Origin: Candidatus Omnitrophota bacterium
GTDB taxonomy: Bacteria; Ratteibacteria; UBA8468; B48-G9; JAFGKM01
Length of the DNA stretch: 64,000 nt
Assembly: GCA_023819375.1 (NCBI GenBank)
Contig: JAMWDI010000003.1
Span: 62,001 to 126,000 of the forward strand
Direction of reading: 5' to 3'
Shown here: positions 29,348-39,469 of the stretch, piece by piece
How positions within the stretch are numbered: the stretch's first letter is position 1
Layout of the letters: each line of letters opens with the position of its first letter
The notes under the pieces: model-generated
The model's input: only the letters and a program-made list of their open reading frames with translations
Told to the model about the DNA's origin: nothing
Databases searched by the model: none
Position numbers and translations under genes: made by a program

Positions 29348-29792
29348 AAGACCTGATTGGGATACATATTTTATGGAAATTGCAGAACTTGTTTCAAAAA
29401 GATCAACATGTTTAAGAAGAAAAGTTGGAGCAGTCCTTGTAAAGGAAAAGAGAATTCTTGCTACTGGTTATAATGGGGCTCCCTCTGGACTTTCCCACTG
29501 TGGAGAAGTTGGTTGTATTAGAGAAAAACTTAATATACCTTCTGGTGAGAGACATGAATTATGTAGAGGATTGCATGCTGAACAGAATGCAATACTTCAA
29601 TCAGCATATCATGGAGTTTCAATTAAAAATAGCACATTATATATTACATGTCATCCCTGCAGTGTCTGTGCTAAAATGATCATCAATGCAGGAATTAAAG
29701 AAATTGTTATTAAAGAAGGATATCCTGATAAAATGGCAGAAGAGATTTTAAAAGAGGGGAAGATTAAAGTAAGATATTTAAAAAATGATTGA
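29322..29792 (+). CDS. Deoxycytidylate deaminase (ComEB-type)
   Basis: 156 aa from GTG at 29322, chosen over the track's TTG at 29316 because AAGGAGG ends 7 bases before the GTG and only 1 base before the TTG. Zinc-dependent cytidine deaminase fold: [29 protein letters not shown], catalytic HAEQNAI and [10 protein letters not shown] zinc ligands. It converts dCMP to dUMP for dTMP synthesis, which fits the adjacent glyA. It overlaps glyA by 26 bp and recJ by 8 bp. Confidence 0.93.
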   Translation: MNSLSTQNRRPDWDTYFMEIAELVSKRSTCLRRKVGAVLVKEKRILATGYNGAPSGLSHCGEVGCIREKLNIPSGERHELCRGLHAEQNAILQSAYHGVSIKNSTLYITCHPCSVCAKMIINAGIKEIVIKEGYPDKMAEEILKEGKIKVRYLKND

Positions 29793-31335
29793 AATTCATC
29801 CTATTTTAAGGAAAATACTTCATAGAAGAAATATTATATCTGAAAATGATATCAAAAAATTCCTTTTTCCTACTATAGATGACCTTATAGATCCTTGCAT
29901 AATTGAAATGATAGAAGAAGCAAGTGACACAATATTGAAAGCAATAAAAAACAGAGATAGGATTTTTATATATGGTGATGGTGATGTAGATGGAATTGGA
30001 GGTGTTTTTTTCCTTATAAAATTTCTTCAAAATAAAAATGTAAATTTCAATTATTATCTCACTCATAGACTTGAAGATTATGAAATTGAAGAAAATCTTG
30101 TTGATTATTTTTTAAAAGAAAAGTATAAACTTTTAATCTTTGTTGACTGTGGGATTTCCTCTTATAGATTTTTAAAAAAATGTGCTGAAAATGGTTTAAA
30201 AGTAATAGTTATTGATCATCATCAGACAGAACTTAAATATCTTCCTGAAGATCATATATATATTCATCCATTTTTTACTTTGAAAGAGATAGATTTTTCT
30301 GCCACAGGACTTTCTTTTAAATTATTTCAAAGTTTAAGTTCCAATTATTTTTCCTCTTTTTCTGATTATATAGTGATTGCTGGACTCTCAGTTTTAAGTG
30401 AAAATTTGAATTTAATGGATGATAATAGGATTTTTGTAAAAGAGATGATTAAAGATTTGAAAAATTCTACAATAAAAGGATTGAACTTGATTGTATCCAG
30501 ATATTTAAATTCAAGTAAAATAGAAGTTGAAGATATTAATAAATTGATAAATCCTAAACTTAATTCTCCAGGCAGATTTGGTAAACCAGAAATTTCTTTA
30601 AATTTACTACTTGAAGAAAAAGAAAATGAACTTGAAAATTTATTAAGAGAAATTGAATCTCTTGATAAAAAAAGATATCAAATCACTCAGGATATTATGA
30701 AAAATGTAGAAAAATTTCAAAATTTTGATGAGAGGTTTATAATTGTTGAAAATTTATCTCCTTCATTTTGTGGTATCATCGCAAGTCGCCTTGTTGAAAA
30801 ATACAATTTGCCTTTTCTTGTAATGAGTAAAAAAGGAAATATTATAAAAGGTTCTGGGAGATCACCAGAAAATTTTAATCTATACGAGAATCTAAAAAAA
30901 ATAAAAGATAAATTTATTTCTTTTGGTGGACATAAAAATGCTGTTGGATTTAAATTTCATTCAGAAAAAGAAAAAGAAATAAAAGAATATTGGATAAATT
31001 TAAAAGTAGAAAAAAGAGAGAAAGAATGTTATTTTGATATTGCTTATGAAATTGAAAATATAAAACCCGAAATTCTTGAGAATTTAGAATTATTAAAACC
31101 ATTTGGGAAAGGGAATCCCCCACCTGTTTTCTTAAGCAAAAATGTATTTATTAAAAAAATTAAAAAAGGAAACGAATATAGATACTGGGCTAAAAAAAAT
31201 GATGTTATTTTTGAATGCAAAGTTCCAGACCCTAAAGAAATAAAAGAAGGGACTTATGATATTTTATATACTCCTGAGATTCAAAAAAAAGATGGTTATT
31301 ACAGAATTATTTTAGAAATAAAGAATTTTAAATAG
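29785..31335 (+). CDS. recJ: Single-stranded-DNA-specific exonuclease RecJ
   Basis: 516 aa, somewhat shorter than E. coli RecJ (577 aa). DHH phosphoesterase motifs: [28 protein letters not shown]. The DHHA1 part holds [16 protein letters not shown] and [12 protein letters not shown], and the OB-like C-terminus contains [14 protein letters not shown]. It degrades 5' single strands in recombination and repair. The canonical first DHH-type motif is DGDVDG instead of DxDGxG; both acidic positions are kept. The 3' end overlaps the convergent rpmB gene by 8 bp. Confidence 0.93.
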   Translation: MIEIHPILRKILHRRNIISENDIKKFLFPTIDDLIDPCIIEMIEEASDTILKAIKNRDRIFIYGDGDVDGIGGVFFLIKFLQNKNVNFNYYLTHRLEDYEIEENLVDYFLKEKYKLLIFVDCGISSYRFLKKCAENGLKVIVIDHHQTELKYLPEDHIYIHPFFTLKEIDFSATGLSFKLFQSLSSNYFSSFSDYIVIAGLSVLSENLNLMDDNRIFVKEMIKDLKNSTIKGLNLIVSRYLNSSKIEVEDINKLINPKLNSPGRFGKPEISLNLLLEEKENELENLLREIESLDKKRYQITQDIMKNVEKFQNFDERFIIVENLSPSFCGIIASRLVEKYNLPFLVMSKKGNIIKGSGRSPENFNLYENLKKIKDKFISFGGHKNAVGFKFHSEKEKEIKEYWINLKVEKREKECYFDIAYEIENIKPEILENLELLKPFGKGNPPPVFLSKNVFIKKIKKGNEYRYWAKKNDVIFECKVPDPKEIKEGTYDILYTPEIQKKDGYYRIILEIKNFK

Positions 31336-31537
31336 TTTCTTTAACCTTCACTGGTCTTTTTACTTTTCCAGATTTTAAACACTGAGTGCATACTTTCATT
31401 CTTTTTATGATACCATTATGTTCGACTCTTATCTTCTGAATATTAGGTTTCCACGTTCTTCTTGTTTTTTTGTTTGAGTGACTTACTTTATTTCCACTTC
31501 TCCCTTCTTTGCCACATATTTCACATCTCATAGCCAT
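31328..31537 (-). CDS. rpmB: 50S ribosomal protein L28
   Basis: 69 aa. [32 protein letters not shown] is the L28 signature, and the two Cys pairs (CEIC, CTQC) make this the zinc-binding form. Start: ATG at 31537, since GGAGG lies seven bases upstream; a second ATG follows two codons later. It is the downstream partner of the O-antigen-ligase gene (13 bp gap). Confidence 0.96.
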   Translation of the reverse strand: MAMRCEICGKEGRSGNKVSHSNKKTRRTWKPNIQKIRVEHNGIIKRMKVCTQCLKSGKVKRPVKVKETI

Positions 31538-31550
31538 TTTTATCCTCCAA

Positions 31551-33266
31551 TTATTTTATTTCTCCCTTCTTCTTTAAAATAAAAAGTACTCTGTTTGCAT
31601 AATTGTTTTTCGGATTTATCCTTAAAACCTTTTCAAGATAATTTTTGGCCTTTTCTATATTATTATAATACAAAAGATAAATAGAAGCAATACTACATAG
31701 AACGTCTTCATCATATGGATTAAACCACTCAGCAATTTTATAATAACTCAACGCTTTTTTGAAATCTCCAAGATGAACATATACAGTTCCCAGATTTGCA
31801 TCTGTTTTTGCAAAATGTGGGAAAAGATAATTGTTTATGTAAAGATAAATCATTTCACTCTTCTTATAATCTTTTATCTGTCCATAAACAAATGCAAGTT
31901 TATAGAATACTTCATAATTATAAGGATCTAAATTGCAAGCAATAGTATAATTTTTAATACTTTCATCATAAACCTTTAATTCTTTCCATTTTTCACCATT
32001 TTTAAAATAAACTTGAGGTAATATTCTGTAAGTTGAATGGAAAATGAATAAAATAAAAGATGCAAGTATTATTGAATTCCATAAAAATTTTGAAAATGTA
32101 AAATCAATTTTTTCCCCATTTGTTTCTTTGTTAGATATGAGCCCTATTAGAAACCAGAAAAACATACTTGTTGAAGGATTTCTTAAATTTGTTGAAAATA
32201 TATTATCAAAAAGAACAGAAATTACTCCTCCAGAACAGGCTATATTTAGAGAATTTCTTTTTTTAATAATTCTAATTATAGAAAATAAAATCAAAAAAAT
32301 AAAAAGACAAAGACCAATTAAGCCTATTTCCGCCCATAATTCTAAAAATTCGTTATGAGGATGATTTGTTACAGGTGTTGATTCTGGTCTTAAGAAATAT
32401 TCTCTTTTTCTAAAATATGGATAGAAAAAAATAAAGTTTCCAAATCCCCAGCCTAAAATTGGTTTTTTAATAATCATCTTTATCGTTCCTGGCCAGATAT
32501 AATATCTTATGTTTTCTTTAAACCATACTGTTATTTTAGGGTATAAGATTAATAAAACAAAAAATATAAAGAAAAAACCAGCGAATTTTAACATTCCCTT
32601 TCTTTCAAAATTTTTTAAATACCATATAAAGGAAAAACCAAATATTAAAGCAAATTGAGCCGCTTTTGAATCTGTTAAGATTAAACACCATATTCCAAAA
32701 ATGAGAAGAAGAATATCAAAATATTTCAAAAATTTATTTTGATATTCTTTCCAATTTAAAATATTTGCAAAACTTAAACATAAAGGCATTAAAATATGAC
32801 CTGCATAAAAATTGGGATTTCCAAATGTTGAAATTGCATAATGTCTTGGTCCACAAAATTGAAAAATTCCTATAATAGATGCTATTGTTCCTGCTACAAT
32901 CCATAAATAGAGGTATTCCTTTTTCATTTCTATATTTGAGGAGATGATAAAAATAAGAAAATAAAGGATATAATTTTCAAGTAGTTTTCCAGCGCCATAT
33001 TTAAATGGTGCATAAAAAGAAGAGATTAGAATCCAAGTATAAAAGAAAATTGCAGGAAAAGAAGAATTTGTAAAAACAAATTCTTTTTTAGTAAAGATAA
33101 AATAAATTGAAATTAAAAGACAAAACAGCAACCCAAATAAGTTCTTTATTAGTGTATAATCATATGCTAATTTAAAATTTAAAAGTATTCCTCCAAAGAA
33201 AAAAAGAATTAAAGATGAAAAATAATAAATTTCTGCTTTTTTTTTCATAACTTTTAATTTTAACAT
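31551..33266 (-). CDS. O-antigen ligase/polymerase-like membrane protein with TPR tail
   Basis: Up to 571 aa; the ATG at 33248 ([10 protein letters not shown]…) is an equally good or better start since a TTAAAAT -10-like box lies about eight bases before it. Residues ~10-410 contain roughly ten transmembrane helices with the Wzy_C/WaaL loop ([23 protein letters not shown]), where the His-x-x-His-Asn-Glu cluster is typical. The C-terminal ~150 residues form three or four TPRs ([42 protein letters not shown]). Such proteins polymerise or ligate surface glycans; it could also act in S-layer or pilin glycosylation. Confidence 0.87.
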   Translation of the reverse strand: MLKLKVMKKKAEIYYFSSLILFFFGGILLNFKLAYDYTLIKNLFGLLFCLLISIYFIFTKKEFVFTNSSFPAIFFYTWILISSFYAPFKYGAGKLLENYILYFLIFIISSNIEMKKEYLYLWIVAGTIASIIGIFQFCGPRHYAISTFGNPNFYAGHILMPLCLSFANILNWKEYQNKFLKYFDILLLIFGIWCLILTDSKAAQFALIFGFSFIWYLKNFERKGMLKFAGFFFIFFVLLILYPKITVWFKENIRYYIWPGTIKMIIKKPILGWGFGNFIFFYPYFRKREYFLRPESTPVTNHPHNEFLELWAEIGLIGLCLFIFLILFSIIRIIKKRNSLNIACSGGVISVLFDNIFSTNLRNPSTSMFFWFLIGLISNKETNGEKIDFTFSKFLWNSIILASFILFIFHSTYRILPQVYFKNGEKWKELKVYDESIKNYTIACNLDPYNYEVFYKLAFVYGQIKDYKKSEMIYLYINNYLFPHFAKTDANLGTVYVHLGDFKKALSYYKIAEWFNPYDEDVLCSIASIYLLYYNNIEKAKNYLEKVLRINPKNNYANRVLFILKKKGEIK

Positions 33267-33279
33267 ATTTTTAAATTGA

Positions 33280-33290
33280 TATGGTAAAAT
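33280..33290 (+). promoter_or_regulatory. Extended -10 (TATGGTAAAAT) of the ECF sigma operon, leaderless type
   Basis: TGGTAAAAT ends six bases before the GTG start of the sigma factor; no Shine-Dalgarno and no convincing -35. The spacing is identical to the gene at 21349. Confidence 0.5.
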
Positions 33291-33296
33291 TTTAAA

Positions 33297-33812
33297 GTGG
33301 AGAATTTAAAAGAAAACATTCTTGTAAAACTGGCACAAAGTGGAAATAAAGAAGCATTTATAGCATTATTGAAAAGTGTTGAAAAGAAACTTTTTAGAGT
33401 TGCCTCAATTATTTCTCCCCAAGAGGCAGATGATATAATTCAAGAAACCTTTCTTCAAGCATATTTAAGTATTAAAAAATTTAGAGGAAACTCTTCTTTT
33501 TACACGTGGATTTATAGAATTATGATGAATATAATTTATAAAAAAAATAGAAGAAAAAAACTCGTCTTTAAAAATTATTATAGCACAAGTTATTTGGACA
33601 ATGAAGATGAAGAATTAAAAGAAAGATTGAGAGAATGTCTCAGAAAATTGCATCCTATGTTTAGTGAAATAATCACATTATTTTATTTTGAGGATTATAC
33701 AATAAAGGAAATTTCCGAACTTTTAAAAATTAAAGAGGGAACGGTAAAATCAAGGTTATTTAAAGCAAAAAAGTTGTTAAAAAAAATGATTGAAAAAAAT
33801 GAACCTTTTTAA
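33297..33812 (+). CDS. ECF-type RNA polymerase sigma factor (sigma-70 family)
   Basis: 171 aa, GTG start. Region 2 spans ~8-80 (SGNKEAFIALLKSVEKKLFRVA, EADDIIQETFLQAYLSIKKFRG, SFYTWIYRIMMNII) and region 4 spans ~112-165 (MFSEIITLFYFEDYTIKEISELLKIKEGTVKSRLFKAKKLL). No region 3, hence group 4/ECF. It is the first gene of a five-gene unit encoding a membrane protein, a secreted protein, a prepilin and a second secreted protein, which suggests an envelope-stress or surface regulon with autoregulation. Confidence 0.93.
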   Translation: MENLKENILVKLAQSGNKEAFIALLKSVEKKLFRVASIISPQEADDIIQETFLQAYLSIKKFRGNSSFYTWIYRIMMNIIYKKNRRKKLVFKNYYSTSYLDNEDEELKERLRECLRKLHPMFSEIITLFYFEDYTIKEISELLKIKEGTVKSRLFKAKKLLKKMIEKNEPF

Positions 33813-33818
33813 ATTTAA

Positions 33819-34319
33819 ATGGAACTAAATAATAAAATGGAAAAAGAATTTGAAAAAATAGAAAAGGGACTGAAATTGCTTAAAGAAGAAAAATCTGAGA
33901 AAGATGTTGATTTTGTAAATGAATTTGCGAGATTTATAGAAACTAAAAAAGAAAAAGAGACTTATTTGTTTTGGAATTTAAAATTGGGGCTTGCTTTTTT
34001 AGTTGTCACTTTTCTTTTTTTAAACTTAGTATTTTTAAAACATAAATTGGATTTTGAAAAGGAAAATTTAGTTTTGATTACAAAGAAAACACCAGAAATT
34101 CCGGTATCTGTTTTAGAAAAAAAACAAGTTGATGAAAGACCAGTACTTGTGAAAACTAAAAAGATAGAATGTAAAAAGATTGAAAAAGAGGAAAAAGAAA
34201 TTTATACCAGTAATAGATCTTCTTTGGAAGAATCGATAATTATTTCAGAAGAAATAAATAAAATATTGAAATTGTTTACATTTAATTTGAAAATGGAGGC
34301 TGAAAATGCTGAAATTTAA
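33819..34319 (+). CDS. Single-pass membrane protein, probable anti-sigma factor
   Basis: 166 aa: a charged cytoplasmic N-terminus (~1-50, KMEKEFEKIEKGLKLLKEEKSEK), one transmembrane helix (~53-72, LKLGLAFLVVTFLFLNLVFL) and a charged extracytoplasmic tail. It lies 6 bp after the ECF sigma gene. Topology, size and position are those of an RseA-like anti-sigma factor, but no zinc-binding HxxxCxxC motif is visible, so the call rests on context. No Shine-Dalgarno is seen; translation is probably coupled to the sigma gene. Confidence 0.65.
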   Translation: MELNNKMEKEFEKIEKGLKLLKEEKSEKDVDFVNEFARFIETKKEKETYLFWNLKLGLAFLVVTFLFLNLVFLKHKLDFEKENLVLITKKTPEIPVSVLEKKQVDERPVLVKTKKIECKKIEKEEKEIYTSNRSSLEESIIISEEINKILKLFTFNLKMEAENAEI

Positions 34320-35211
34320 ATTTTTATTTGCTTTTTTTCTTTTCTCTTTTATTTGCTTCTGTGACGAGGTAATTAATAATTTTTTTAATCAGGTTAGAAC
34401 ATTTAAAGAAAAAGCACAGTTCTTAAGAATAGAAACTATAGAAAGTAAAATTTCGGGAGAACTAAATTTTTCTGAAGAAACATTGAAAATTTTGAGAGGA
34501 CCATTTCAGAAAGTATTTCAAAAAGAATTACCTCAAGAAATTAAAGTAAATGGATATCTAAGAGGTAAAATATCTCCAGAATCTGAAAAATTTGAATTTT
34601 CTCATCTTTACCTCTATTTATTTTCTAATATTGAAAGTTTTATTTTTACCCAAATAAAAGATGATGTTCAAGTTGTACTTCCTTCGCTTGGGATAATTAT
34701 GAAAGATAAAAAGCAAAATATTGAAAATCTTGTAAAATCACAAAAACCGAAAGAACTTGATGTAAAATTAGGACCTTTGCCTGTTAATTTCTTTTCTACC
34801 TTTTTTGAATATTTATTAATGAAGGAAGAAAATATAAAAGAGAAGATAAAGTTTGAAAGTGAAGGGAAAAGAGAAAATTTTAAAACTTTTATATATAATT
34901 ATCCTATAAGTGACGGGAAGATATTTGTTGAAATACTTGATAAATTCTTTGTTTTAAGTCAGGTTAAAATTATTAATGAAAAAGATAAAACTGAATTAGT
35001 GTTATATTATCCTATTCCTGAAAAAGAAATTAACATTTTTTCATTTTTGCCTAATTCATTATCTTTAAAAGGAGAAAAAGATAAAAATAAGTTGTTTTTA
35101 AGATTTGTAGACATACAATACAATAAACTTTTTTCAGAAAATGATTTTAAAATAAAGGAAATGAATTTTCCTGAACTTATAACCTCAATATATATAAAAA
35201 TTTTAAAATAG
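34306..35211 (+). CDS. Secreted protein of unknown function, possible RseB/LolA-like fold
   Basis: 301 aa with an N-terminal signal peptide (LKFKFLFAFFLFSFICFC, possible lipobox-like Cys at ~17-19). The body alternates short beta-strands (ELNFSEETLKIL, VNGYLRGKISPESEKFEFSHLYLYLF) as in the LolA/RseB half-barrel family, but no diagnostic motif is certain. The start ATG has GGAGG seven bases upstream inside the anti-sigma gene, with a 14-bp overlap. In E. coli, rpoE-rseA-rseB has the same order (sigma, anti-sigma, periplasmic LolA-fold sensor), which is the basis of the suggestion. This is inference from context. Confidence 0.5.
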   Translation: MLKFKFLFAFFLFSFICFCDEVINNFFNQVRTFKEKAQFLRIETIESKISGELNFSEETLKILRGPFQKVFQKELPQEIKVNGYLRGKISPESEKFEFSHLYLYLFSNIESFIFTQIKDDVQVVLPSLGIIMKDKKQNIENLVKSQKPKELDVKLGPLPVNFFSTFFEYLLMKEENIKEKIKFESEGKRENFKTFIYNYPISDGKIFVEILDKFFVLSQVKIINEKDKTELVLYYPIPEKEINIFSFLPNSLSLKGEKDKNKLFLRFVDIQYNKLFSENDFKIKEMNFPELITSIYIKILK

Positions 35212-35220
35212 GAGAAAAAG

Positions 35221-35841
35221 ATGGAAAAACGAGGTTTTACTTTGATAGAACTTCTTGTGGTGGTTGCTATAATTTCCATTCTTGCAGGAGCGCTTCTTCC
35301 TGCTTTGAGTAGAGCAAGAGGAAAAGCAAGACAGGCAACATGTATGAACAATTTAAGACAGATTTATCAGGGTTTTGTAATGTATGCTAATGATTATGAC
35401 GGGAGAATTCCACCAAGAGAAGCAGGTATTGCAGAAAGTTTTCCTTTTTGTTATATAAACTGGACTAATTTTATAAGACCTATTTTTGAAAGGGAATTAT
35501 ATAAAATTGATATTATGGATTGGCCTGTATCTCCTGATTTTTATTATTGTCCAGAGGGGAAAAGGTATATTGAAAAGTTTTCAGAGGACTATCTTGGTGG
35601 AACTATTATCCCTCATACAACTTATATTATTCATACAAATCCTCCACCAGATCATCCTGGAGTGAAAGGAATGTTAATTGACGGATACTGGATTGATGAT
35701 GAAGGAAAATTTGGGGCTTCAAATATATGGTTACTTGCAGATCCTCCTTTAAAATCCAGCGGGTGGAGTGAATTTTTCCATTTAAATGGTATAAATATTT
35801 TATATCTTGATGGTCATGTAAAATGGAAAAGATGGAGGTGA
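35221..35841 (+). CDS. Prepilin-type protein with C-terminal H-x9-DG motif
   Basis: 206 aa. Type IV prepilin leader [29 protein letters not shown] with Glu at +5, followed by [30 protein letters not shown] and the C-terminal [17 protein letters not shown]. Proteins of this pattern are expanded in Planctomycetes, Lentisphaerae, Omnitrophota and relatives; their role is unknown, possibly pseudopilin-like cell-surface proteins. AGGAG precedes the ATG. It is the fourth gene in the sigma-factor unit. Confidence 0.92.
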   Translation: MEKRGFTLIELLVVVAIISILAGALLPALSRARGKARQATCMNNLRQIYQGFVMYANDYDGRIPPREAGIAESFPFCYINWTNFIRPIFERELYKIDIMDWPVSPDFYYCPEGKRYIEKFSEDYLGGTIIPHTTYIIHTNPPPDHPGVKGMLIDGYWIDDEGKFGASNIWLLADPPLKSSGWSEFFHLNGINILYLDGHVKWKRWR

Positions 35842-35844
35842 AAT

Positions 35845-36675
35845 ATGAGGAAGATTTTATTTGTATGTCTTTTGTTTTGTATTTTATCATTTACACAGGA
35901 AGAAACTTCTAAGGAATATGAAATTAAGTATCTTTTTACCAAAGGAAGTAACGTTTCTTATAGTTTGAAAATTGATACCATTGAGAAGTTAAATATCTCA
36001 GGGCAATACAATGAAAAGAAGAGAAAGGTAGTAATAGATTTTGATCAAATTGTAGAAAATGTTGATGAAAATGGTAATGGTATAATAAAAATGAAATATT
36101 TAGGTGGTAGTTACGATGGGATTAAAGTAGATCTTGCAGGTAAAGAAGTAACTCTAAAAAGAAATTCAAAGGGTGAAATCCTTGAAAGTGTTGGACTTGA
36201 AGAACTTTCTGCTGAATTTGTTAAAATAATTCAAAAAAGTTTATCCGATTATGTTCCAGGTTTTGATAGGATTCCTGTTAAAATTGATTTTTCAAAATTT
36301 GATTCCAATATGTTTAATGTTTACTTAGAATCTTTTACCCCTGTTTTTCCTGATAAAAAAATCAAAATTGGAGAAAGTTGGGAGAAAGAAATAATGATTC
36401 CAATTTTCTTTACAAAGGGAACTCTTGTATATACTCTTGAAAAGATTGAAGATAATAAGGCATATATAAATGTTTCTATTACTAAGAAACAGATAAAGGG
36501 GACAGGTGAACTTATATTTGATATTGAAAAAGGATATATTATTGAACAGAATCTATCAATAAGAGGAGAAAATGTAAAAACAAAAGTTGATTTAGGACAG
36601 TATGCACCTCAATATGCACAATCTTTTGACATTTCTGGCTCAGTAATAATAAAAATAAGTTTGTTTGCAAAATAA
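35845..36675 (+). CDS. Secreted protein of unknown function (DUF6263-like)
   Basis: 276 aa with a signal peptide (KILFVCLLFCILSF). The body is beta-rich: YEIKYLFTKGSNVSYSLKID near the start and FPDKKIKIGESWEKEI in the middle resemble the DUF6263 type of exported protein that begins with 'Y.L...G....y.......'. No enzyme motif is visible. It lies 3 bp after the prepilin gene and ends the ECF sigma unit; it is likely a member of the envelope regulon. Confidence 0.6.
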   Translation: MRKILFVCLLFCILSFTQEETSKEYEIKYLFTKGSNVSYSLKIDTIEKLNISGQYNEKKRKVVIDFDQIVENVDENGNGIIKMKYLGGSYDGIKVDLAGKEVTLKRNSKGEILESVGLEELSAEFVKIIQKSLSDYVPGFDRIPVKIDFSKFDSNMFNVYLESFTPVFPDKKIKIGESWEKEIMIPIFFTKGTLVYTLEKIEDNKAYINVSITKKQIKGTGELIFDIEKGYIIEQNLSIRGENVKTKVDLGQYAPQYAQSFDISGSVIIKISLFAK

Positions 36676-36745
36676 AATATATTTTTTCTTCTATTGTCTT
36701 ACCCATATTATCAATTTTAAGTAAATTTGTTTATTAAAAGAAGAC

Positions 36746-36774
36746 TTGACAGTATTAGATTTAAAAGGTATAAT
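36746..36774 (+). promoter_or_regulatory. groESL promoter
   Basis: TTGACA, 17-bp spacer, TATAAT within AAGGTATAATTATAT. I see no CIRCE repeat (TTAGCACTC-N9-GAGTGCTAA) between 36676 and the start codon, so HrcA control is not supported. Confidence 0.88.
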
Positions 36775-36829
36775 TATATTTTAGGTTTTTCAAAAATCAA
36801 CTCTGTTTTTAAATAAAAAGGAGGTGAAA

Positions 36830-37135
36830 ATGGCCAGTAAATTTAAAATAAGACCACTTGGAGATAGAGTAGTTGTTGAACCACTTGAGGCAGAAGAAAA
36901 AACAAAAGGTGGAATTATTTTGCCAGATACTGCAAAAGAAAAACCTCAGGAAGGTAAAGTTGTTGCTGTGGGAAAAGGAAAACTAAATGAAAAGGGGGAA
37001 TTAATTCCTATGGAAGTTAAGGTTGGAGATAAAGTATTATATGGGAAATATGCAGGAACAGAGGTTAATATTGACGATAAACAGTATATTATTTTAAGAG
37101 AAGATGATATTCTTGCTATTGTTGAAGAAAAATAA
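36830..37135 (+). CDS. groS: Co-chaperonin GroES
   Basis: 101 aa. [26 protein letters not shown], the mobile loop region, [10 protein letters not shown] and [26 protein letters not shown] are standard. I prefer the ATG at 36830 ([12 protein letters not shown]) because AAGGAGGTG ends five bases upstream; the track begins two codons earlier. It forms the heptameric lid of the GroEL chamber. It is followed after 14 bp by groEL with the same strong Shine-Dalgarno. Confidence 0.97.
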   Translation: MASKFKIRPLGDRVVVEPLEAEEKTKGGIILPDTAKEKPQEGKVVAVGKGKLNEKGELIPMEVKVGDKVLYGKYAGTEVNIDDKQYIILREDDILAIVEEK

Positions 37136-37149
37136 AAAGGAGGTGAAAA

Positions 37150-38772
37150 ATGGCAAAACAGATTTTACTTGGTGAAGAGGCAAGAAGGAAGATATTAGAA
37201 GGAATGGAAATAATGGCTTCAACTTTAAGACCCACTTTAGGGCCAAAAGGAAGATGCGCAGTTTTAGAAAAAAAATTTGGTTCACCAACAGTTATAAATG
37301 ATGGAGTGACTATAGCAAAGGAAATAGAACTTGAAGATCCCTATTTAAACCTTGGGGCACAACTTTTGAGAGAAGTCGCTTCAAAAACAAATGATATTGC
37401 AGGTGATGGAACCACAACTGCTTCCTTACTTGCTGTTACTATTGCTAAAGAGGGATTTAAGAATGTTGCTGCTGGAGCAAACCCTGTTCATTTAAGAAGA
37501 GGTATTGAAAAAGCAGTTAAGGCTGTTGTTGCTAAATTGAAAATGATGAGTAAACCAGTGAAAGATAAACACGAAATTCAACAAGTTGCCACAATTGCAG
37601 CAGCAAATGATCCAGAAATTGGAAAAATTATAGCAGAAGCAATGGATAAAGTTGGAAAAGAAGGAGTTATAACTGTAGAAGAAGCAAAAGGGACAGAAAC
37701 AGAACTTAAAGTTGTTGAAGGTATGCAATTTGATAGAGGATATCTTTCTCCATATTTTATTACTGATCCAGAAAGAATGGAATGTGTACTTGAAGACTGT
37801 TATATTTTGATACACGATAAAAAAATTTCTTCAGTAAAAGACATATTACCTTTACTTGAAAAAATCGCTCAAGCAGGAAAACCACTTCTTATAATTGCTG
37901 AAGAGGTAGAAGGAGAAGCCCTTGCAACTCTTGTTGTTAATAAATTGAGAGGTGTTTTACAATGTTGCGCAGTTAAAGCCCCTGGATTTGGAGAAAGAAG
38001 GAAGGCAATGCTTGAAGATATTGCGATTTTGACAGGTGGACAGGCTATTATGGAAGAATTAGGACTTAAACTTGAAAATGTTGATCTTTCAATGCTTGGA
38101 AGAGCAAAAAGAGTAATAGTTGATAAAGAAAATACAACAATCGTAGAAGGAGCAGGTTCAGCAGCAAAGATTCAAGGGAGAATTAACCAAATAAAGAGCG
38201 AAATTGAAAAAACAACTTCTGATTATGATAGGGAAAAATTACAAGAACGACTTGCAAAACTTGCTGGTGGTGTTGCAGTTATAAATGTTGGAGCACCAAC
38301 TGAAACTGATATGAAAGAAAGAAAAGCAAGAGTTGAAGATGCTTTGAGTGCAACAAGAGCAGCAGTTGAAGAAGGTGTTGTCCCTGGAGGTGGAGTTGCT
38401 CTTGTAAGATGTCAGGATGAAATTGATAAAGTTCAGTTTGAGGATGAAGATGAAAAGACAGGAGGAATGATAGTTAAAAAAGCACTTGAGGCGCCATTGA
38501 GACAAATTGCAGAAAATTCAGGACTTGATGGAGCAGTGGTTGTTCAGAAAGTAAGAGAAAGTAATAATCCAAATTTTGGATTTAATGCAGAAAAGGATGC
38601 CTTTGAAGATTTAGTTGAAGCAGGAATTATTGATCCGACAAAGGTAGTTAGAAGTGCTCTTGAGAATGCAGCAAGTATGGCAGCATTACTTCTAACAACA
38701 GAATCCTTAATTACAGAAATACCTGAGAAGAAAGAAAAAACTCCATCAACACCACCGTATCCTGAATATTAA
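37150..38772 (+). CDS. groL: Chaperonin GroEL (Hsp60)
   Basis: 540 aa. [35 protein letters not shown], the ATP-binding [20 protein letters not shown]-like [19 protein letters not shown] and [13 protein letters not shown] are diagnostic. The C-terminal tail is [15 protein letters not shown] instead of the Gly-Gly-Met repeats common in mesophilic GroEL. AAAAGGAGGTGA precedes the ATG. A strong terminator follows 10 bp after the stop. Together with groES it forms the ATP-driven folding chamber. Confidence 0.98.
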   Translation: MAKQILLGEEARRKILEGMEIMASTLRPTLGPKGRCAVLEKKFGSPTVINDGVTIAKEIELEDPYLNLGAQLLREVASKTNDIAGDGTTTASLLAVTIAKEGFKNVAAGANPVHLRRGIEKAVKAVVAKLKMMSKPVKDKHEIQQVATIAAANDPEIGKIIAEAMDKVGKEGVITVEEAKGTETELKVVEGMQFDRGYLSPYFITDPERMECVLEDCYILIHDKKISSVKDILPLLEKIAQAGKPLLIIAEEVEGEALATLVVNKLRGVLQCCAVKAPGFGERRKAMLEDIAILTGGQAIMEELGLKLENVDLSMLGRAKRVIVDKENTTIVEGAGSAAKIQGRINQIKSEIEKTTSDYDREKLQERLAKLAGGVAVINVGAPTETDMKERKARVEDALSATRAAVEEGVVPGGGVALVRCQDEIDKVQFEDEDEKTGGMIVKKALEAPLRQIAENSGLDGAVVVQKVRESNNPNFGFNAEKDAFEDLVEAGIIDPTKVVRSALENAASMAALLLTTESLITEIPEKKEKTPSTPPYPEY

Positions 38773-38781
38773 TGAAAAATC

Positions 38782-38815
38782 AGCCCGCCAGTAAATGGCG
38801 GGCTTTTTTATTTTT
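38782..38815 (+). terminator. Terminator of groESL
   Basis: Hairpin AGCCCGCC-AGTAAAT-GGCGGGCT (8 bp, GC-rich) followed by TTTTTTATTTTT. It lies between groEL and the acylphosphatase gene. Confidence 0.93.
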
Positions 38816-38819
38816 AGAA

Positions 38820-39092
38820 ATGAAGAGGTATCATCTTTATGTAGAAGGTATTGTTCAAGGAGTAGGTTTTAGATGGTATGCAAGAAGAATAGGAGTATCG
38901 GTAGGAGTTTTTGGATGGGTAAAAAATTTGCCTGATGGAAGAGTTGAAATAGTTGTTGAAGGTGAAGAATATAATGTAGAAAAATTTATACAAGAATTGA
39001 AAGAAGGTTATTTGGGAGATAATATAAGAGATATAAAAAAATTTGAAGAGGAATATAAGGGGGAATTTAAAACATTTGAAATAAGATTTTAA
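38820..39092 (+). CDS. acyP: Acylphosphatase
   Basis: 90 aa from ATG at 38820 (MKRYHLYVEGIVQGVGFRWYARR); the track's longer frame reads through the groEL terminator and is not real. The active-site Arg is in GxVQGVGFR, and the Asn in GWVKNLPDGRVEIVVEG. It hydrolyses acyl phosphates such as 1,3-bisphosphoglycerate; small, stable and common in thermophiles. No Shine-Dalgarno or obvious promoter follows the terminator, so partial read-through or a leaderless start is likely. queF follows after 2 bp. Confidence 0.94.
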   Translation: MKRYHLYVEGIVQGVGFRWYARRIGVSVGVFGWVKNLPDGRVEIVVEGEEYNVEKFIQELKEGYLGDNIRDIKKFEEEYKGEFKTFEIRF

Positions 39093-39094
39093 AA

Positions 39095-39469
39095 ATGAAG
39101 GATTATAAAGATGTAGCCAAAGCAGGGTTGGATGTAGAACTTCCACCAATTGAATGTTTTGAAAATCAATTTCCATCTTATACTATAACAATTGTAATTC
39201 CTGAATATACTTCTTTATGCCCAAAGACTGGACAACCAGATTTTGGAACAATAACTATTGAGTATGAACCAGATAAATGGGTGATAGAATTGAAATCTTT
39301 AAAATTTTATATACAGGCATATAGAAATCTTGGAATTTTTTATGAAAATGCAGTCAATAGAATTTTAAGAGATATAGTAAAGTATGCAAAGCCAAAATGG
39401 GTAAAAGTTAGAGGAGAGTTTAATCCAAGAGGTGGGATAAAATCAATAATTGAAGTTAAATATCCATAG
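39095..39469 (+). CDS. queF: NADPH-dependent 7-cyano-7-deazaguanine reductase, type I
   Basis: 124 aa, unimodular QueF (YkvM type). The catalytic Cys lies in TSLCPKTGQPDFGTI, the Glu/Asp and His-substitute region in ELKSLKFYIQAYRN, and the NADPH-binding strand in FNPRGGI. It reduces preQ0 to preQ1 for queuosine in tRNA. queC, queD and queE are not in the window. It is probably co-transcribed with acyP and converges on ribE with no gap. Confidence 0.95.
   Translation: MKDYKDVAKAGLDVELPPIECFENQFPSYTITIVIPEYTSLCPKTGQPDFGTITIEYEPDKWVIELKSLKFYIQAYRNLGIFYENAVNRILRDIVKYAKPKWVKVRGEFNPRGGIKSIIEVKYP

Noticed and set aside
36676-36829. Possible CIRCE operator or other riboregulator upstream of groES
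   Set aside because: No TTAGCACTC/GAGTGCTAA pair is present; only promoter and Shine-Dalgarno are seen.
37492-37815. 107-aa minus-strand ORF in groEL
   Set aside because: Phe/Asn/Cys-rich antisense of a strongly conserved gene; a shadow.
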